A DNA stretch of 64,000 bases from Tyto alba (GCF_018691265.1 NW_024881295.1:15588314-15652313), one strand, 5' to 3'. Positions 1 to 12,654 are shown, counted from the stretch's first letter. The notes: a model not told the origin generated them from the letters alone. Made by a program: numbers and translations.

Positions 1-1963
1 TACTTTACACTGTAGATATTTATTTGTGTCTGTATTACACAGACACACTGAAATTACTCCTTCAGTGAAAGAGGTGATTTGAACTCTTTATAACATTCTT
101 CTCGAGAAGAGGAGACACAAGCTTAAAGCACAGTGTCTTAGACCTCTGCCGTAGTGCAGTGGTTACCCTGAGGTACAAGCCTGGAGCATATTTCCAGCTT
201 CACAACAGTGAATTTAAGATTAAAAATAAGGAAAGCAGTTAGTTCCATCCTGCTTAGTGAGCAGTACTGATATGGATGTGGCATCACTATCAGCCAGTTA
301 GAAAAGCAGCTTCATGTGTATTGAGCCCTCTAAGGCAGTTGTCATAATAAAGGCAGAATCACATTCTCCAGTACCCATTGTTGTACTGTGGCTTCTGTAG
401 GAAATTTTATTTTTCTTTTTAATAGCAAACAGTCTGTGGCTGTACGGAAAAGCTTCCAGGTCTCCATTGATATTTCCAAATGTAATCAATAAATACCATG
501 TTAGGGTGAAATGCAGGAGTGCCCAAATAAGGTGCTGCAGAGCTGTCATACGGGAGGGGAAGAGACATGAGCTGTAATGTTTGACTTGGCTTCCTGTCTG
601 CTGGAAGCAGGAAAAGAGCTGGTGAGAATCTAAAAGGTTTTATCCGAGTCCCCATATTTCCTTTTTTACCTTAATACCCTTTGCTAAAAAACAAAGGACC
701 AAAAGCACCTCAGAAATGCTTTCATTTCCATAGTTCCCATGCTGCCCTCCTCTCTGAAGACAAATAGAACTATTATTTCTTAGAGTGCAGATTAATCTAT
801 TATATATCTATGTACTCAGTATTATGTATAAAAGGAAGAAAGAGATTTATTACATATATAAAGAAGGGAGAGACAGAAAATATCTATTCTTCAAACAAAA
901 TTTGCTATTTGTGATCCAAACAATTCATTGTGTAGGTTTGCAGGCTGCTTCTGAGGGATTCCAGAAAAGCAACTAAGAGCGGCAGACCTCCTGTTAGCAT
1001 ATTTATCTGCTGAGGACCCCAACTACCAGCTAAAATGTTGTAGGGACCTGCATATCAAAAAAATTTGAAAACCACAGAATGGAGGAACTACTATGAGAAT
1101 CCCACGAGGATCATGCATCAGCCACATTTCACTGTTACGCTGCTTACTTACCGACAGGAATATATGCATAGACTCTGTGTAAGGCGCATGTTTATAGTGC
1201 TTGATGCAACACAGACAGGTATTATTTTTTTCAGTCTTGAAATCTTTTCTTAAGCATTTGATTGCTGTTAGCAGGTTTCACTTCCTTCTAGGATTTCAGT
1301 AGCCATCACTGGGTTTGTTATGTCACTGTACAAAAGCAGTGTTTGCAAGGACTCCGACAGAGATATTAGCTTGTGCTATGCCATTGTCTTTCCCATTCTC
1401 TATTTATCATGAGCAAAGACACATGTCCTTTTAGAAAGAAGGAACTAAAACTTATTTTACTGGTGGAATACCAACTCCTGAAGTACTTTGTGGTAGTAAT
1501 ATTTTTAAGAACAGCATGTAACCATTGCTGTGGTGTTACCACAGTGATCTGGTTATCACAGTGACTGCAACATTAGTAAGTCTGTATCTTTTGTTTTTAA
1601 ACCTCTGTCTACTTCCAAGCATCACATAACATCTGCCAGTTTACTTGGAACTTCTCTGCTGTTCATGTGAAATGAGTTTTGGTAAAACTTTCTATCAACT
1701 GGCTCACGTTAAAGTATTTTGTGATTTAACAGAGGTGAGATACCCCACTGTTTGCAGTGAGGCTCACTGAGCTTTGGAAGTCTCTGCTTCAGTCAGCTTG
1801 GGCAGGAATCTTCAGGATATTGATCAGTTCACTTACTCAGGATTGATGTATTATTAGTTTCTGAGAATCTGGGCTCTCAGTTCAGCAGTCTTAGACAAAA
1901 TTTTGGAAAGAAAAGAAAAAAAAAGAACACGCTCAGTTACATTTTCTTCTTTTTATTTTACAG
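1..1963. other. Upstream or 5' intronic sequence, no gene seen
   Basis: AT-rich non-coding sequence. The reading frames present are short and show no family resemblance. The segment ends in a pyrimidine-rich stretch and CAG at 1961-1963, which looks like a splice acceptor. It is therefore probably the intron separating an unseen 5' UTR exon from the start-codon exon. No CpG-rich promoter is visible. Confidence 0.6.
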
Positions 1964-2075
1964 GTTAATGATGCTTGTAAGCCAGAGGTGAAAGTGGCTC
2001 AGCAGAGCAACATCAGGAAATCTGGCAGACTGGAAGAGAACAGCTGCCCCCCAGGGCAGCTGTGAAGTGTGAAGC
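1964..2075 (+). other. MICAL3: MICAL3 5' UTR part of the start-codon exon
   Basis: The acceptor is inferred from a T-rich tract followed by CAG at 1961-1963. The start at 2076 has a good context, with A at -3 and G at +4. If transcription starts within or upstream of this exon, the boundary could differ. Confidence 0.6.
1968..1991 (+). promoter_or_regulatory. Short upstream ORF in the MICAL3 leader
   Basis: Two tandem ATG codons (1968 and 1971) open a seven-codon frame ending in TGA at 1989-1991. It is in the same frame as the main start at 2076 but stops well before it. It could lower initiation at the main start. It exists in the mRNA only if the leader begins at or before 1968. Confidence 0.35.
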
Positions 2076-2339
2076 ATGGAGGAAAGTAAGAATGAGAAGG
2101 TGAACCAGGCTCATGTTCTCTTTGACAGATTTGTCCAGGCTTCTACCTGCAAGGGGACTCTCAAGGCTTTCCAAGAGCTCTGTGACTATCTAGAACTAAA
2201 GCCCAAGGATTATCGTTCTTTCTATCACAAACTCAAGTCCAAGCTCAATTACTGGAAAGCCAAAGCCTTGTGGGCCAAATTGGATAAAAGAGGCAGCCAT
2301 AAGGACTATAAGAAGGGGAAAGCATGCGCCAACACGAAG
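2076..2339 (+). CDS. MICAL3: MICAL3 coding exon 1: start and N-terminal helical part of monooxygenase domain
   Basis: Encodes residues 1-88 and ends in phase 0 at AAG|GTAAGA. It begins [16 protein letters not shown] and contains the [20 protein letters not shown] helical segment that precedes the FAD fold in MICAL proteins. The ATG at 2076 is chosen because it matches the known family start and has a strong initiation context. Confidence 0.95.
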
Positions 2340-3016
2340 GTAAGAGATCTATTCATGGTGGTCAAGACAACTATTACCCACTTTGTCTCTCAAATACACA
2401 ATAAAAATGTCAGGATGTAGAAAGATGTTTGCCTGGTGTCAGTATAAGCCCAGGGAAGATTCAGGAATGTTCTCAAATGTACTCTTTATTATATAGTTGC
2501 AATTTGCTAACATTTGAATCTCAATCAAAAATTGTGTTTGCTGTTACCAAATTTGACTGCCCACCTGAACGGGGAAGCTAAATGGAAATCCTTAGGAATG
2601 ACCAGAATATTTGTAATCTATTCAGGAGAAACAGACTGCAAGTTTCTATGTTTCACATTTTAGTGGCATCAGTACTATAGATGGCTTAGAAAATCTTGAT
2701 TGGTAAACCTTTAATCTTGGTAGACTTCTATTTTTTTACTAGACAATAACAGGGAGTGAAATTTGCTGTTGGAGTTTAGATACAAAATATGTTTGTAATT
2801 TTCCAATTTTAATTTGAAAGTTCTCACGACTCTCAAGAAAAGTGAACTTTCATGCCAATTTGGCAAAATATTTTATTTACCATTATTTAGAAAGTAATCA
2901 CTTATGTTCCAGGTTCAGTGGGGAGAAAAAAAAAAAAAAGCTGTGAAAACTAGTAACAGTTGCTTTTGGAAGTTTGGTATGTGTGGTATTTACTGCAGGA
3001 ATTCCTGCTTTTACAT

Positions 3017-3036
3017 CCCCCCCCCCCCCCCCCCCC
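3017..3036. repeat. Homopolymeric C20 tract
   Basis: Twenty consecutive C residues, followed shortly by a T8 run. The tract is isolated within otherwise AT-rich intron sequence. Confidence 0.95.
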
Positions 3037-6000
3037 AATTTTTTTTACCTGAATTGTTGTCATCTGGTATTTATGTGCTGCACCCTTGTTGGACTATACA
3101 GTATGAGTTTATTTATTTGTTTTGCAGTTACTGGAAACAGTTCTTTATATCATTCAACAAAATGTGAATGAAATAGGTTGTTTTTGTAAATAATCATACA
3201 CTCTTTTAAAAAAGGAAGATAGTGCAGAATGTGATAAAATTAGAACAGGATTCTTTCCTCCTTCATTGAGGACAATAGATGATGCTTCTTGGATGTTTAC
3301 CTTTGAGAGAAGGAAATACCTTAATAGGAGGAATTAATGACTAATTTCTCAATAGAGAAATATATCCTGTTTAGGATATGTCAGTCATTTCAGATCAGTG
3401 GATTGAAGTTTCATTCCCAACTAGATATTAGAAAGTTATGTTAATTTCTTGATTGTTTATTCTGTTTCACTTTCCAGTGGCCATTTTCATATGGATGGTG
3501 GCATTTATAGTTAATTAATACAGTAATATATGGGAAAATTACTAATGAACTAAGGTGCACTTGTCCTTGGTCTTCTAAAGATAATGCTTTCCTCAGAAAG
3601 TTTACAATTGGTACATCAGATGATAGATAATGGGTGCTTATAGATTAACTTGGAAAATATAAAACAATTGGCCACTGTTGGTAATCACAGTGGGCAGTAG
3701 CTTCTACACCCCAAAAGTCCAACCACTGTTAAGGTTTACATTTTTCAGGCAGCATTTAAAGGAAGGAGTTACAGGAAAATAACTGTGATTTTTGTGCATA
3801 TTTAGAAATAAGCCTTCCAAGTACTATGGTCATCATGGAGAAAAATTCAAAATAATTTTTCTGAAAACTCAACTGCACTTTGCATTAATAGGATTCAGGA
3901 ATTGCTCTTATTTTGAATGAAACATGATGAGTGCAGCTGAAATGGGGTGTTAAAGGCTGTGAAATGAAGACAGGTGGCTTATGTTTTAATGAGAAAGAGA
4001 TTGAAGAAGCTGTGGAAGAATGTAGAACATCTCTGAAGTAATAAACTAAAAGTGTTTTTACATTTAGACTTTGAAATGTATCTTAGTGGGCATTTGTTAG
4101 CGCTGTATTTGTTAACGCTGAAGAGAAGGTTGCTTCAATGACAGAAGTGCAACATGAAAGAAGAAATTTAATGGGATAAGTGTATGACTTGGGTAGTGCT
4201 TGATTATGAGGACATACAAAAAAGTAGAGATGAGTGGAGTTGACATCCAGTTATGAAAGACATTCAGAAAATTGATTGTGGCACTCGTCTAGAAAGGGAG
4301 TGGTGAAGTGAGTTTAGAAGGATGTTAGAACTCCATTTTATCATGTTGGACTTGAACTGACAACTAGGCAGCCATGAGGAGATGTCAGAAAGGTAGAGAT
4401 TTTAGCGTGGACAAAAAGTAGTTGACTCTGAGTTGGAAAAATTCTGTGAATCTACCGCACGGACAAGCCGATTGAACCAGTGCCTTTGAATGAGGTGATG
4501 TAAAGGCAAATTGTAGAGGAAGATGATAGACGACAGGTGAAGCCCTGTGGGAAGCTGTTGATGAGAAGAGTGGGAGAAATGAGGGAAGTCCTTCAGATGG
4601 TGCTCTGAAAGAGGAGCGCTGGGTCTTAAAAGAAATTGGAAAAGACAACAAACTTTGAAGAAATATCCAACTGTCTATAAAACATCTCTTCAAGTGCAGT
4701 TGAAAAGCAAGTAGAAGGAGTAAAACATACTGGGAGTAATGTTTGACTAAAGAATTTGCTAGAGATTTTTGTATAGTCCAAAAGCTAAGTCTATTTTGTG
4801 TACCAAAGCCAAGCTAGAGAGAGTGTAGGATGGAGTTAGAGAAGCGGGATCAAGAGAGTGATTGTAGAAGTGGCATGTGGTGATCTTGGAGATGAGATGG
4901 TGGTGAGAGAAACAGAGACAAGCACAGGGTCATGCGTGATGCTCCCTCATTTAACGATGAGAGAGAAACCTCAGAACTTGCTGGTGTTGGTGTGAAGGAC
5001 CAGAGGGGTGGGAGGGGGGAATGATTGCAGAGTACGTGTTGGTGATCACGCCGAATTGGTCTCTACTAGAGGAATCGGAGGGCTTATTCCATAGTTGCTC
5101 TCCTGTGTGGGTGACAAGGAAGAGAGCAAAGGAAAAGAGTAAGAGGAGTGGAGGCAAGCCAGAGAGTAATTTGCTAGTCTTTCTAAGAATTTGTTGGTGA
5201 GATGCTATATAGAAACACAAGTAAAAAGGATGAATGGTGAATAAATTAAAGGTGACCCAACACAGAAACATATAGAGCTGTGGATTTGGGATTCATACCA
5301 TTCTGAGTAGTGAAATTAGTAGCTGAGAGAAAGTGAAATGTAGTAAATTTTTTTTTGTTGTTATAATGTCTTAAAGACTATATACTTGTGAAGATAAATT
5401 ATTTTGGTATGCCTTTACATATAAACTTAGTTGAAATTTTTAATGTAAAGAAATTATGAATTGTTTTTGCATTTTTCATATGTTTCTGTTAAGTACTGTT
5501 TCCAATTCTAAAAATATCTGCCATTAAATGTTTATATGTAATTCCTGAGAGATAATAATAGCTAATCAGAATAGAGGCTTTTTGAGAACTGAATCATATC
5601 TAATTTGATGTTTCCTATCTCAGTTTTATATTCTTAATGTTTAATGTAATGTGCAAACCACTGATTAAAAAATACAGACATTTAAGTGGGCATGTGGAGA
5701 CGATAGAATTTAAAATAAAGATTAGGGGTTTACCCATGTTATCAGAAGTCAGTCATTTCTTTAGGAAGCTCAGCTTCTATACACTTGAACATATACCAGT
5801 TTTGAAGTCCTTATCCTCTGTAGCATAGCTGTTACTTGCCCATTTAAAAATTGGTTGGGGATGAAATGCTGTGACTGGAGTCAGGCAATTAGTGTATCAC
5901 CTGGCCAATGTCCAGGTTAACCAGAATTCAGATAATCAGTGCTCATGAAAGCAAGACTTGGATGTGATGGGTTGTTCAAATGTAAATAGTTACAAATAGT

Positions 6001-8150
6001 GCTCTCTCTTCATTGGTTATTCCGAGAATACAGGATTTCAGTTTGCATTTAATGTTCCATTACCATGGTGTTGTTACTGAAAACTTAATATAATCTGTCT
6101 GAAAGATCTTGAGCAAGAAGCGTTTCTGAGGGGTGAGACAGCTTTAGTGCATGGAGTTGCCTCAGTGGCTTGGGGTCACAGGGGGGGGAAAGGGAACAAG
6201 GGGCAAAACAAGAGTCTTTATTTACTTGCCTGTACTTGGTATCTCATGAAGTTACTGCTGTATGTGAGAGTATCAGAAGGTGGGTTTGTACAAGAGATCT
6301 GAAACTGGAAGAAGTGTTAGAAGTGGAAAAGGGAGCAGAATCTTTTCTTCTGTTTTTAATTGTGCTTAAAACTCTGTGTTTTATAACAACATAATTTTGT
6401 ATTTTTGTGATGGTAAAAACATGGCAACTTTGACCATGAATTACTTCACTATCATCCAGAACATCAGGAGTCTTAAACATAACCTAGGTTGTTAACCACA
6501 TTCTTCTTTGGGGCCGGGGGGAAGGTTGTAGGAAAAAAAACTTTTTACATTTCTGTGTCAAAATTACTGGCAATTAGTTTATAATTTGATTACATAGACT
6601 GAGTTTGAATAGTCTGATTTTAGTACAATTCCTTTGCTGTTGTGTACTCTATCGTAACTATTTTATGTGGGGAAAGTTATTGAAGAATAAAAGTCACCCA
6701 ACTCAGCGTGGTCTTGTTGCTTATTGAATCCAGTCTCTTTGAAGATTGTAGTTGCCAGATGAGCAAAATTATTACCTGGACAAATATGATATGCTCATCT
6801 AATTTTCTTAAAAGTTTAAAAAAACCCCAAAACTAAATGGTGTTTGAGAGTTATACTTACCTATAAAGAAAACAATATTAAATTGGAATAATACATTAGA
6901 TCCTAATTGATTATCCCTCTTAACAAATGACAAGTTAGACACCTGGTCAGTATACAAGTCTATTTAGGAATTCAATAGCTCAGTGGTTGGGATTTCGTTT
7001 TCTCCCATTTGCCTTCACGTTCCTGAAGCTACTAAAGGAGCAGTGCCTGATATTAGTCACTTTCCTCTAGACTTGGATCTCTGCTGTCAGATTTATGCAA
7101 CTTCTTATCTTATACAGTAGTCCCACTTTGAATTTGTATTTCAGTTGTTATGTCATCACTGCTGTAACTTCCGCTGTTTTATCCATCATTCAGGCTTTAT
7201 AAATAAGTTTCACATTATTTGCAGAATTTATGCCCCAGTGAATAACTGGTGAAAGTGTGGCAACCTCTGAAAATTGACATATGGGGATGACCAATGAACA
7301 AAGAGCTTTCCTTTGGGGTAGACTGTTCATCAGAAAGTTGGGATCTGATTAAGTTCTAGCATACTTAAGAATTTCTCAGAGAGCTTTGTTGTCCACCCAT
7401 GAGGGTATGTAAGGATCTGGAAAATATTCACATGGCAGCAGAAGTCACCACTGTAGCAAGGTCTTTATTCTGTGGGTCTGGTTTATACTCAATAGAAATC
7501 AAAGTGCAAAAATGATATGACAAAATGGACTGTGTACTATATTCCTGTGAATACACGTACCCATGCCAGCTTTCTTTGTGGACCTCTCTTTCTGTGGATA
7601 AGAAGTGTCATCTGACTATCTTGGCTGTTTAATCTTAAAAGAAACAATGTTGCTGTATCATTTGTTTCTCAGAAAGTACTTCCAACACTATATATGTGAG
7701 TATTTTACCTTCTCAAGTTGTTTATTAGCCTCTGATAGTGTTTGTGAGTAGAGTGGAAGAAGATATGAGAAGATCAAAAACCTTTGATATGACAAAGGTT
7801 AAGTTGGAGAAAACATATTTTGATAAAAGTTGTCTAGTCACACAAAGTTTGTGTTTCTGTTTACATCATATTTACTTTCCTGAAGTTTTCTTTGCAGCAA
7901 TAGTAGACACACCAGCATAGGCGTAAGTTAGAATGCTCAGACTTGGCTGCTATCTGTGTTACTCTAAATGATGATGTTGATAAAAATGTTAGCATCTCAT
8001 CGGTAGCCATTGCTATGCTACTCAGCGATGATGATGAATTTTTAACATTACTGAAGATTTTCTCAAGAAAGGCTAGCTCAGGCTTTGGAAGATGAGAGGA
8101 AAACTTGCCTTCAATTTTTTTTTTTGAGGGGGGTGTTGTTTTTTTGTGTG

Positions 8151-8179
8151 TTTTTTTTTTTTTTTTTTTTTTTTTTTTT
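8151..8179. repeat. Homopolymeric T29 tract
   Basis: Twenty-nine T residues, preceded by shorter T runs interrupted by G (8115-8150). It may be an antisense poly(A) tail or a slipped homopolymer. No retrocopy body was recognised next to it. Confidence 0.9.
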
Positions 8180-8577
8180 GTTGGTATGAAAAGCAAAAAT
8201 TCAGTGGATGGAATGGGGGAGGGAGAAGCCTTCAGACACATTGCTGTTCTCCAGGTGCTTACGTAGATAGCTTGGAGAGTACACCTTGGCAATGCTTCTT
8301 AAAACAAGGGTTGCAAACAGACAGTTTACTTGCCTGCTTCTCCAAATTTTGAATTGCTCTGTGATATGCTTTATTTTCAGGTTACGGTTACTGCTTTAAC
8401 CTATCAATGGCAGAATATGGCAGGTAACAACAGAAAGACTGATCTGAGGTCTCAGTTTATGTTGCAGACAAAGAGCACTTACTCCTGAGAGCTGTGGGAC
8501 GCTTGGAAGTGATGGTAAAAATAACTATTTCCTCCTAGGACTGTGAAGTTACTCTCCCTGTGCTGTTTGTTTTTCAG

Positions 8578-8785
8578 TGTCTGATAATTGGGGCTGGACC
8601 CTGTGGCCTTCGTACAGCCATCGACCTGTCATTCCTGGGAGCCAAGGTGGTGGTCATAGAAAAGAGGGATGCCTTTTCCCGCAATAATGTGCTGCATTTG
8701 TGGCCATTCACCATACATGACTTGAGGGGTCTTGGCGCCAAAAAGTTTTACGGCAAATTCTGTGCAGGATCCATAGACCATATCA
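8578..8785 (+). CDS. MICAL3: MICAL3 coding exon 2: FAD-binding Rossmann motif
   Basis: Encodes residues 89-157, with phase 0 in and phase 1 out. It carries the dinucleotide-binding GxGxxG as GAGPCG (93-98) and the acidic end of the second beta strand, VVVIEKRD (Glu116). It continues with [20 protein letters not shown]. The donor is CA|GTAAGT, and serine 158 is completed by the next exon. Confidence 0.96.
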
Positions 8786-10359
8786 GTAAGTACAGCCGCA
8801 GCTAGGCACAGCAGCACTTGTTCTTCACAGGGAAAAGTAGGTGAGGGCATGGGGTAGCTCATTAAAATTCAGCCTACACCAATCGCTGCTCTCAAGTGCT
8901 CGTGACACAATTCAGCGTTACCTTTGCATTGTGCATTTTGGGCTAGACCTACATGTGAAAGAAATACATTGTGTCATGAGATTATCACACATGCAATATA
9001 TATCTATCATCTTTTATACCTTTCCAAGGAATATCTTTTTCCTACACTGAAAAGTACATTTAAGGTTCAAACTTTTGTTGTTTTTGTTTTGTTTGGTTGG
9101 GGTTTTTTTGTTTGTTTGGTTTGGTTTCATTTTAAATGGATAATTCTCCTATTTTTGCTGTTGTATTCCTGCAGCTGCCACATTATTCTGTTTCTCTTGA
9201 GCATTGTAAGCAACTTGTAAAACAGAAAAATTATTGAATGCTTTTGAACGTTCTTGCGAATGCTGATCTGGAAAAAGGAGCAACAGTTTTGTGTTAATTT
9301 TTGGAAGAATGATGGAGATATTTTCAAGAGCACTGTCAGCCCATGAATAAGTTTTGATTAAATAGAGGTTTACATATTAAAATTGAGAATAATTTTGATG
9401 ATTCTCAAATTCTGGGCAATCAGTCTCCTTTGAAAGCTGAATGCTTTGGTGGAACATGAGTTATTTTTCAGGTTTTTTTTTTTTTTTTCAAAAAATTTAC
9501 TGGACATGCACAGCCAGGTTTTGCTCACCAGTCTGTCTTCTCCACTTGGCATAAGTGGGGAAGTATAAAGTGGCACAAACATAATAGGTAAGATTTGGCT
9601 TCTTGTCTAAATCAAAAGCTGCTTGTGGTTTTTTTTTTTTTTTTGTTTGTTTCCTTTTTTGGTAAAGTTGGAAGATCTTTGGAACTTCAGTCTGGAAGAT
9701 TGGTTTTTCCCTTCCAATTTCATGTCATTTTTATTCTTCCAGTACTTTATTAACTTTGTCTTCTTTTGTATCTCAGCACAGCTGAAATTTAATGTTTAGG
9801 TAGAGCACATTTTCATTTCAGTATCTGAAATATGACAGTAAGGTGTCTTCCTTCAAATTAATAGAGTTTGCACACTGTCATTTTCATACTCACTGCCTAC
9901 TGAACTGAAGAGGAAAGAGGTGGTGAGGAGCTGACTGTTCCCTCACTAACCCAGTGGTGTTAGGATGAAGGTGCAGTTCAGTGCTATAGCTAGGCTGATC
10001 AAATGGCTGATTGCCATCTATGACAGAGGTGCAGTCCTGCTTGTGCTCTCTTCCCTCCCTCTCCTGTAGTGCATGGTTTGGGTGTTTTCCTTGTTACAGA
10101 TTTGGCTTCTGAAACATTAAAAAATTATTTACTTTTTATTCTTTGAAAAGGGCTGGGTTTTCAGCTACATAGAAGTTTCTTGGCATGCTGTGATATTACA
10201 CACCAGTGCTGCCTGGATGAAGTGCTGGGAACACAGTGGGGAAAAAGAATGTAGCAGCTGACCTTAAAAACAGTTTATCGGTAATATCAAGTAGAGATGT
10301 ATGGGCACCTGTGCTCTTTTATTTTTCTTTTATTTCTTAATAATCTGTTTTTTTTACAG
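8786..10359 (+). other. Intron 2 (1.6 kb)
   Basis: Non-coding. It contains T-rich and TTTGG-type low-complexity runs near 9078-9125, 9473-9488 and 9627-9642. Nothing gene-like was found. Confidence 0.85.
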
Positions 10360-10476
10360 GTATCCGTCAGCTCCAGCTTATCCTTTTGAAGGTTGCCTTG
10401 ATCTTGGGAATAGAAATCCATGTCAATGTGGAATTTCAGGGTCTTGTTTACCCTCCAGAGGATCAGGAGAATGAAA
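10360..10476 (+). CDS. MICAL3: MICAL3 coding exon 3: monooxygenase domain
   Basis: Covers about residues 158-196 ([19 protein letters not shown] and onward), with phase 1 at both ends. The 3' boundary uses a GC donor, GAAA|GCAAGT. Only this position yields the family sequence QENERIGWRAL across the junction. The nearest GT, at 10481, would shift the frame. Confidence 0.93.
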
Positions 10477-11154
10477 GCAAGTAGCACTGAAATGGGTTGT
10501 AGAGAAAGGGGAAGTTGTGGTAGGATACACAGACATCTCCTCCTTAACTCTGCTTATGACAATCCTTTCCTCAGTCTGCATTTAATAAAGAGTAATTATT
10601 AATACACTTTTGCTTGAAGTTTTAGTAGGATTTATTTTTTTCTAGTGACAAATCCAAATAATTTACTATATGAAACAGTCACCTGAAGTACTACACAGAA
10701 ATAGACCAAGACACAGTAGATCAAAATTGCTCCTAAAATATTTAAGCCCATTGCGCTTAGAAGATACCTTTGTAAAACAACTCCTTTCCTTCTATTTACT
10801 GAGGCTATTTATATCTGTGAATGGTCCTTGTTGCTTTTTATATCTTTATGAAACCGGTTCTCAGATCGCCATGGAGATGGTGGCTTACTTGGTTTTTGGC
10901 ATGCTATTAATTGGATAGATAGTAGAGAAGCTATAAAAGTTGTAGTGATCCTTAAAGGTAACAGTCAGGAGGTATTTACTGGAGCTGTCTCTGCCTCTGA
11001 TTCACACATTAGCCTTGTCAACAATACAGCTGTCCTGCAGTGTATCTTTACTGACAATGTGAGAAAGATATTATAGTTAGTAAGAAGTGGTTTTATATAT
11101 TTGTTCTATTATGAGCACTGTTTATATTGTCATTAATTTGGAGTTTACCAACAG
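10477..11154 (+). other. GC-AG intron within the monooxygenase domain
   Basis: The intron starts with GCAAGT and ends with ACAG, so it is a non-canonical GC-AG intron. The rest of the donor is a close consensus match, as is typical of functional GC donors. It is 678 bases long and holds nothing else of note. Confidence 0.88.
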
Positions 11155-11256
11155 GAATAGGTTGGCGTGCATTGGTCCACCCAAAAACCCATCCAGTATC
11201 TGAGTATGAATTTGAAGTAATCATTGGAGGGGATGGCAGGAGGAACACCTTAGAAG
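11155..11256 (+). CDS. MICAL3: MICAL3 coding exon 4: second FAD motif
   Basis: Covers about residues 197-230, phase 1 in and out. It contains [20 protein letters not shown] and then [13 protein letters not shown]. The Gly-Asp pair at 222-223 is the conserved FAD ribityl/pyrophosphate contact of this hydroxylase class. Donor GAAG|GTAATG. Confidence 0.95.
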
Positions 11257-11828
11257 GTAATGGTGTGTCCATAATTCACTTTCAAATAGAAGTTATTCTT
11301 AAATTAATCAGAACAAAAATGGCCTTTACTGTCTCAGTTAAAATCTGGAAAGACATTTGACTATTGAGATTAAAAGTCAATATAAAAATCCATTTGTATC
11401 AAACACATGTGGGTTGTCTTTTTCCTCTTCCTATCCACTAGTAAAGGAATTAGATGTTTTGACCTGGATAATTTTTCTTTTTTTTTTTTTTTTTTCAGCT
11501 GAGTAGTATTGTAGCCCTTACTTTTCGGAGTAGGAATTAAAGTGTTGAATATTATTCTGTATAGTAGAGAATTCTGTCTTAATATTTTTGATGCAAGTTG
11601 CAACTTTTGGAAAGCAGGTATGAAAGAGAGGGGAGCTTTTCCCCAAACAAAAGGTTTTTGTTTTTTTTTTTTCTGATGAAGCAATTGTTGCTCTCTCTGG
11701 GGAGAAGTCTGTAATTCATCAGATCCATTTGCTGTTTTGATTTTGTGAGGGCACCTGTCTACGGCATGCTGAGCATTCTGTGAAAGTCTGCTCTGTTTTG
11801 CAGTGTTGCTACTTTATCCTTCCTTTAG

Positions 11829-11984
11829 GGTTTCGCCGAAAAGAGTTCCGTGGTAAACTAGCAATTGCTATCACAGCAAACTTCATTAATCGCAACACCA
11901 CAGCTGAAGCCAAAGTAGAAGAGATTAGTGGTGTGGCCTTCATATTCAACCAGAAGTTTTTCCAGGATCTACGAGAAGCCACAG
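11829..11984 (+). CDS. MICAL3: MICAL3 coding exon 5: monooxygenase domain
   Basis: Covers about residues 231-282, phase 1 in and out. It encodes [20 protein letters not shown] followed by the [16 protein letters not shown] segment. Acceptor CCTTTAG, donor ACAG|GTTTGC. It is close to identical to the remembered mammalian MICAL3 sequence. Confidence 0.95.
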
Positions 11985-12553
11985 GTTTGCCAGCAATTGC
12001 CAGATTTCCAGTAAAAAATATTTGTCTTTATTATTACAACTCTGTGACTCAGGTATCATGCTTAATCAATAAATGAACATCTTGTCCAAGGAGGTCAGTC
12101 ATTGCTGTCTCTGAAATCTGACTTCCCCATTTTTACAGCTCTTCCATACAGCTCTACAAAGCAGATGTGTATCATTCAGATGTGTGTCATTTTAGTTGAA
12201 AAGTGGAGAACTTATTTCCTGGACAGTTTTCGGGAAATCTGAGCCCTAAATAGGGAAAGTCTGAATCCTGAATTCAGCTTCTTGCACCCCACATCTGAAT
12301 GTAAACCTTAGAGTCATGATAAATGTATATTTTTAAGGAGGTAGCTATATGCAGGTGAAGTGTTCTGTTCGTGTTTTTTTTGAAGATTCAGATTTTAACA
12401 TCATCAGAAGCGTGAGAGAAAGCTGCTTGGCATTCTCTCTCTAAGGCTTTCGAACCCTGTAGTTTCAATTTACTTTCTTCCAATAGAGCTCTTGTGTTGC
12501 ATGTTAACATGTAACTTGTTCCTTCACTACCATGTCTTTTGTTCTGTCCCAAG

Positions 12554-12654
12554 GTATTGACTTGGAGAACATCGTCTACTACAAAGATGATACACACTAC
12601 TTTGTCATGACTGCCAAAAAACAGAGCTTGCTGGAAAAAGGAGTGATACGGCAT
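12554..12654 (+). CDS. MICAL3: MICAL3 coding exon 6: monooxygenase domain
   Basis: Covers about residues 283-316, phase 1 in and phase 0 out. It encodes [20 protein letters not shown] and ends GVIRH. The donor CAT|GTGAGT is close to consensus. Confidence 0.95.

Larger units (their letters stand above)
2340..8577 (+). other. Intron 1 (6.2 kb)
   Basis: GT at 2340 and TTTTCAG ending at 8577. It contains an A-run near 2926-2939, a C20 tract, a purine-rich stretch (about 3960-5260) and a T29 tract. No exon-like segment or clear transposon was recognised. The ORFs of up to about 140 codons here include translated homopolymers. Confidence 0.85.

Noticed and set aside
2904..3171. Two overlapping + strand ORFs with poly-Pro
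   Set aside because: The proline runs are translations of the C20 tract in intron 1.
7861..8292. 143-codon minus-strand ORF
   Set aside because: About a tenth of it is poly-Lys translated from the T tract; it has no domain and lies within intron 1.
8146..8352. 68-codon + strand ORF beginning with poly-Phe
   Set aside because: The start and poly-Phe come from the T29 homopolymer; there is no splice or family support.
10481..10482. GT four bases downstream of the exon 3 end as the canonical donor
   Set aside because: Using it adds AGCA-type codons and shifts the frame at the next acceptor, losing the conserved RIGWRAL sequence. The GC donor at 10477 keeps it.
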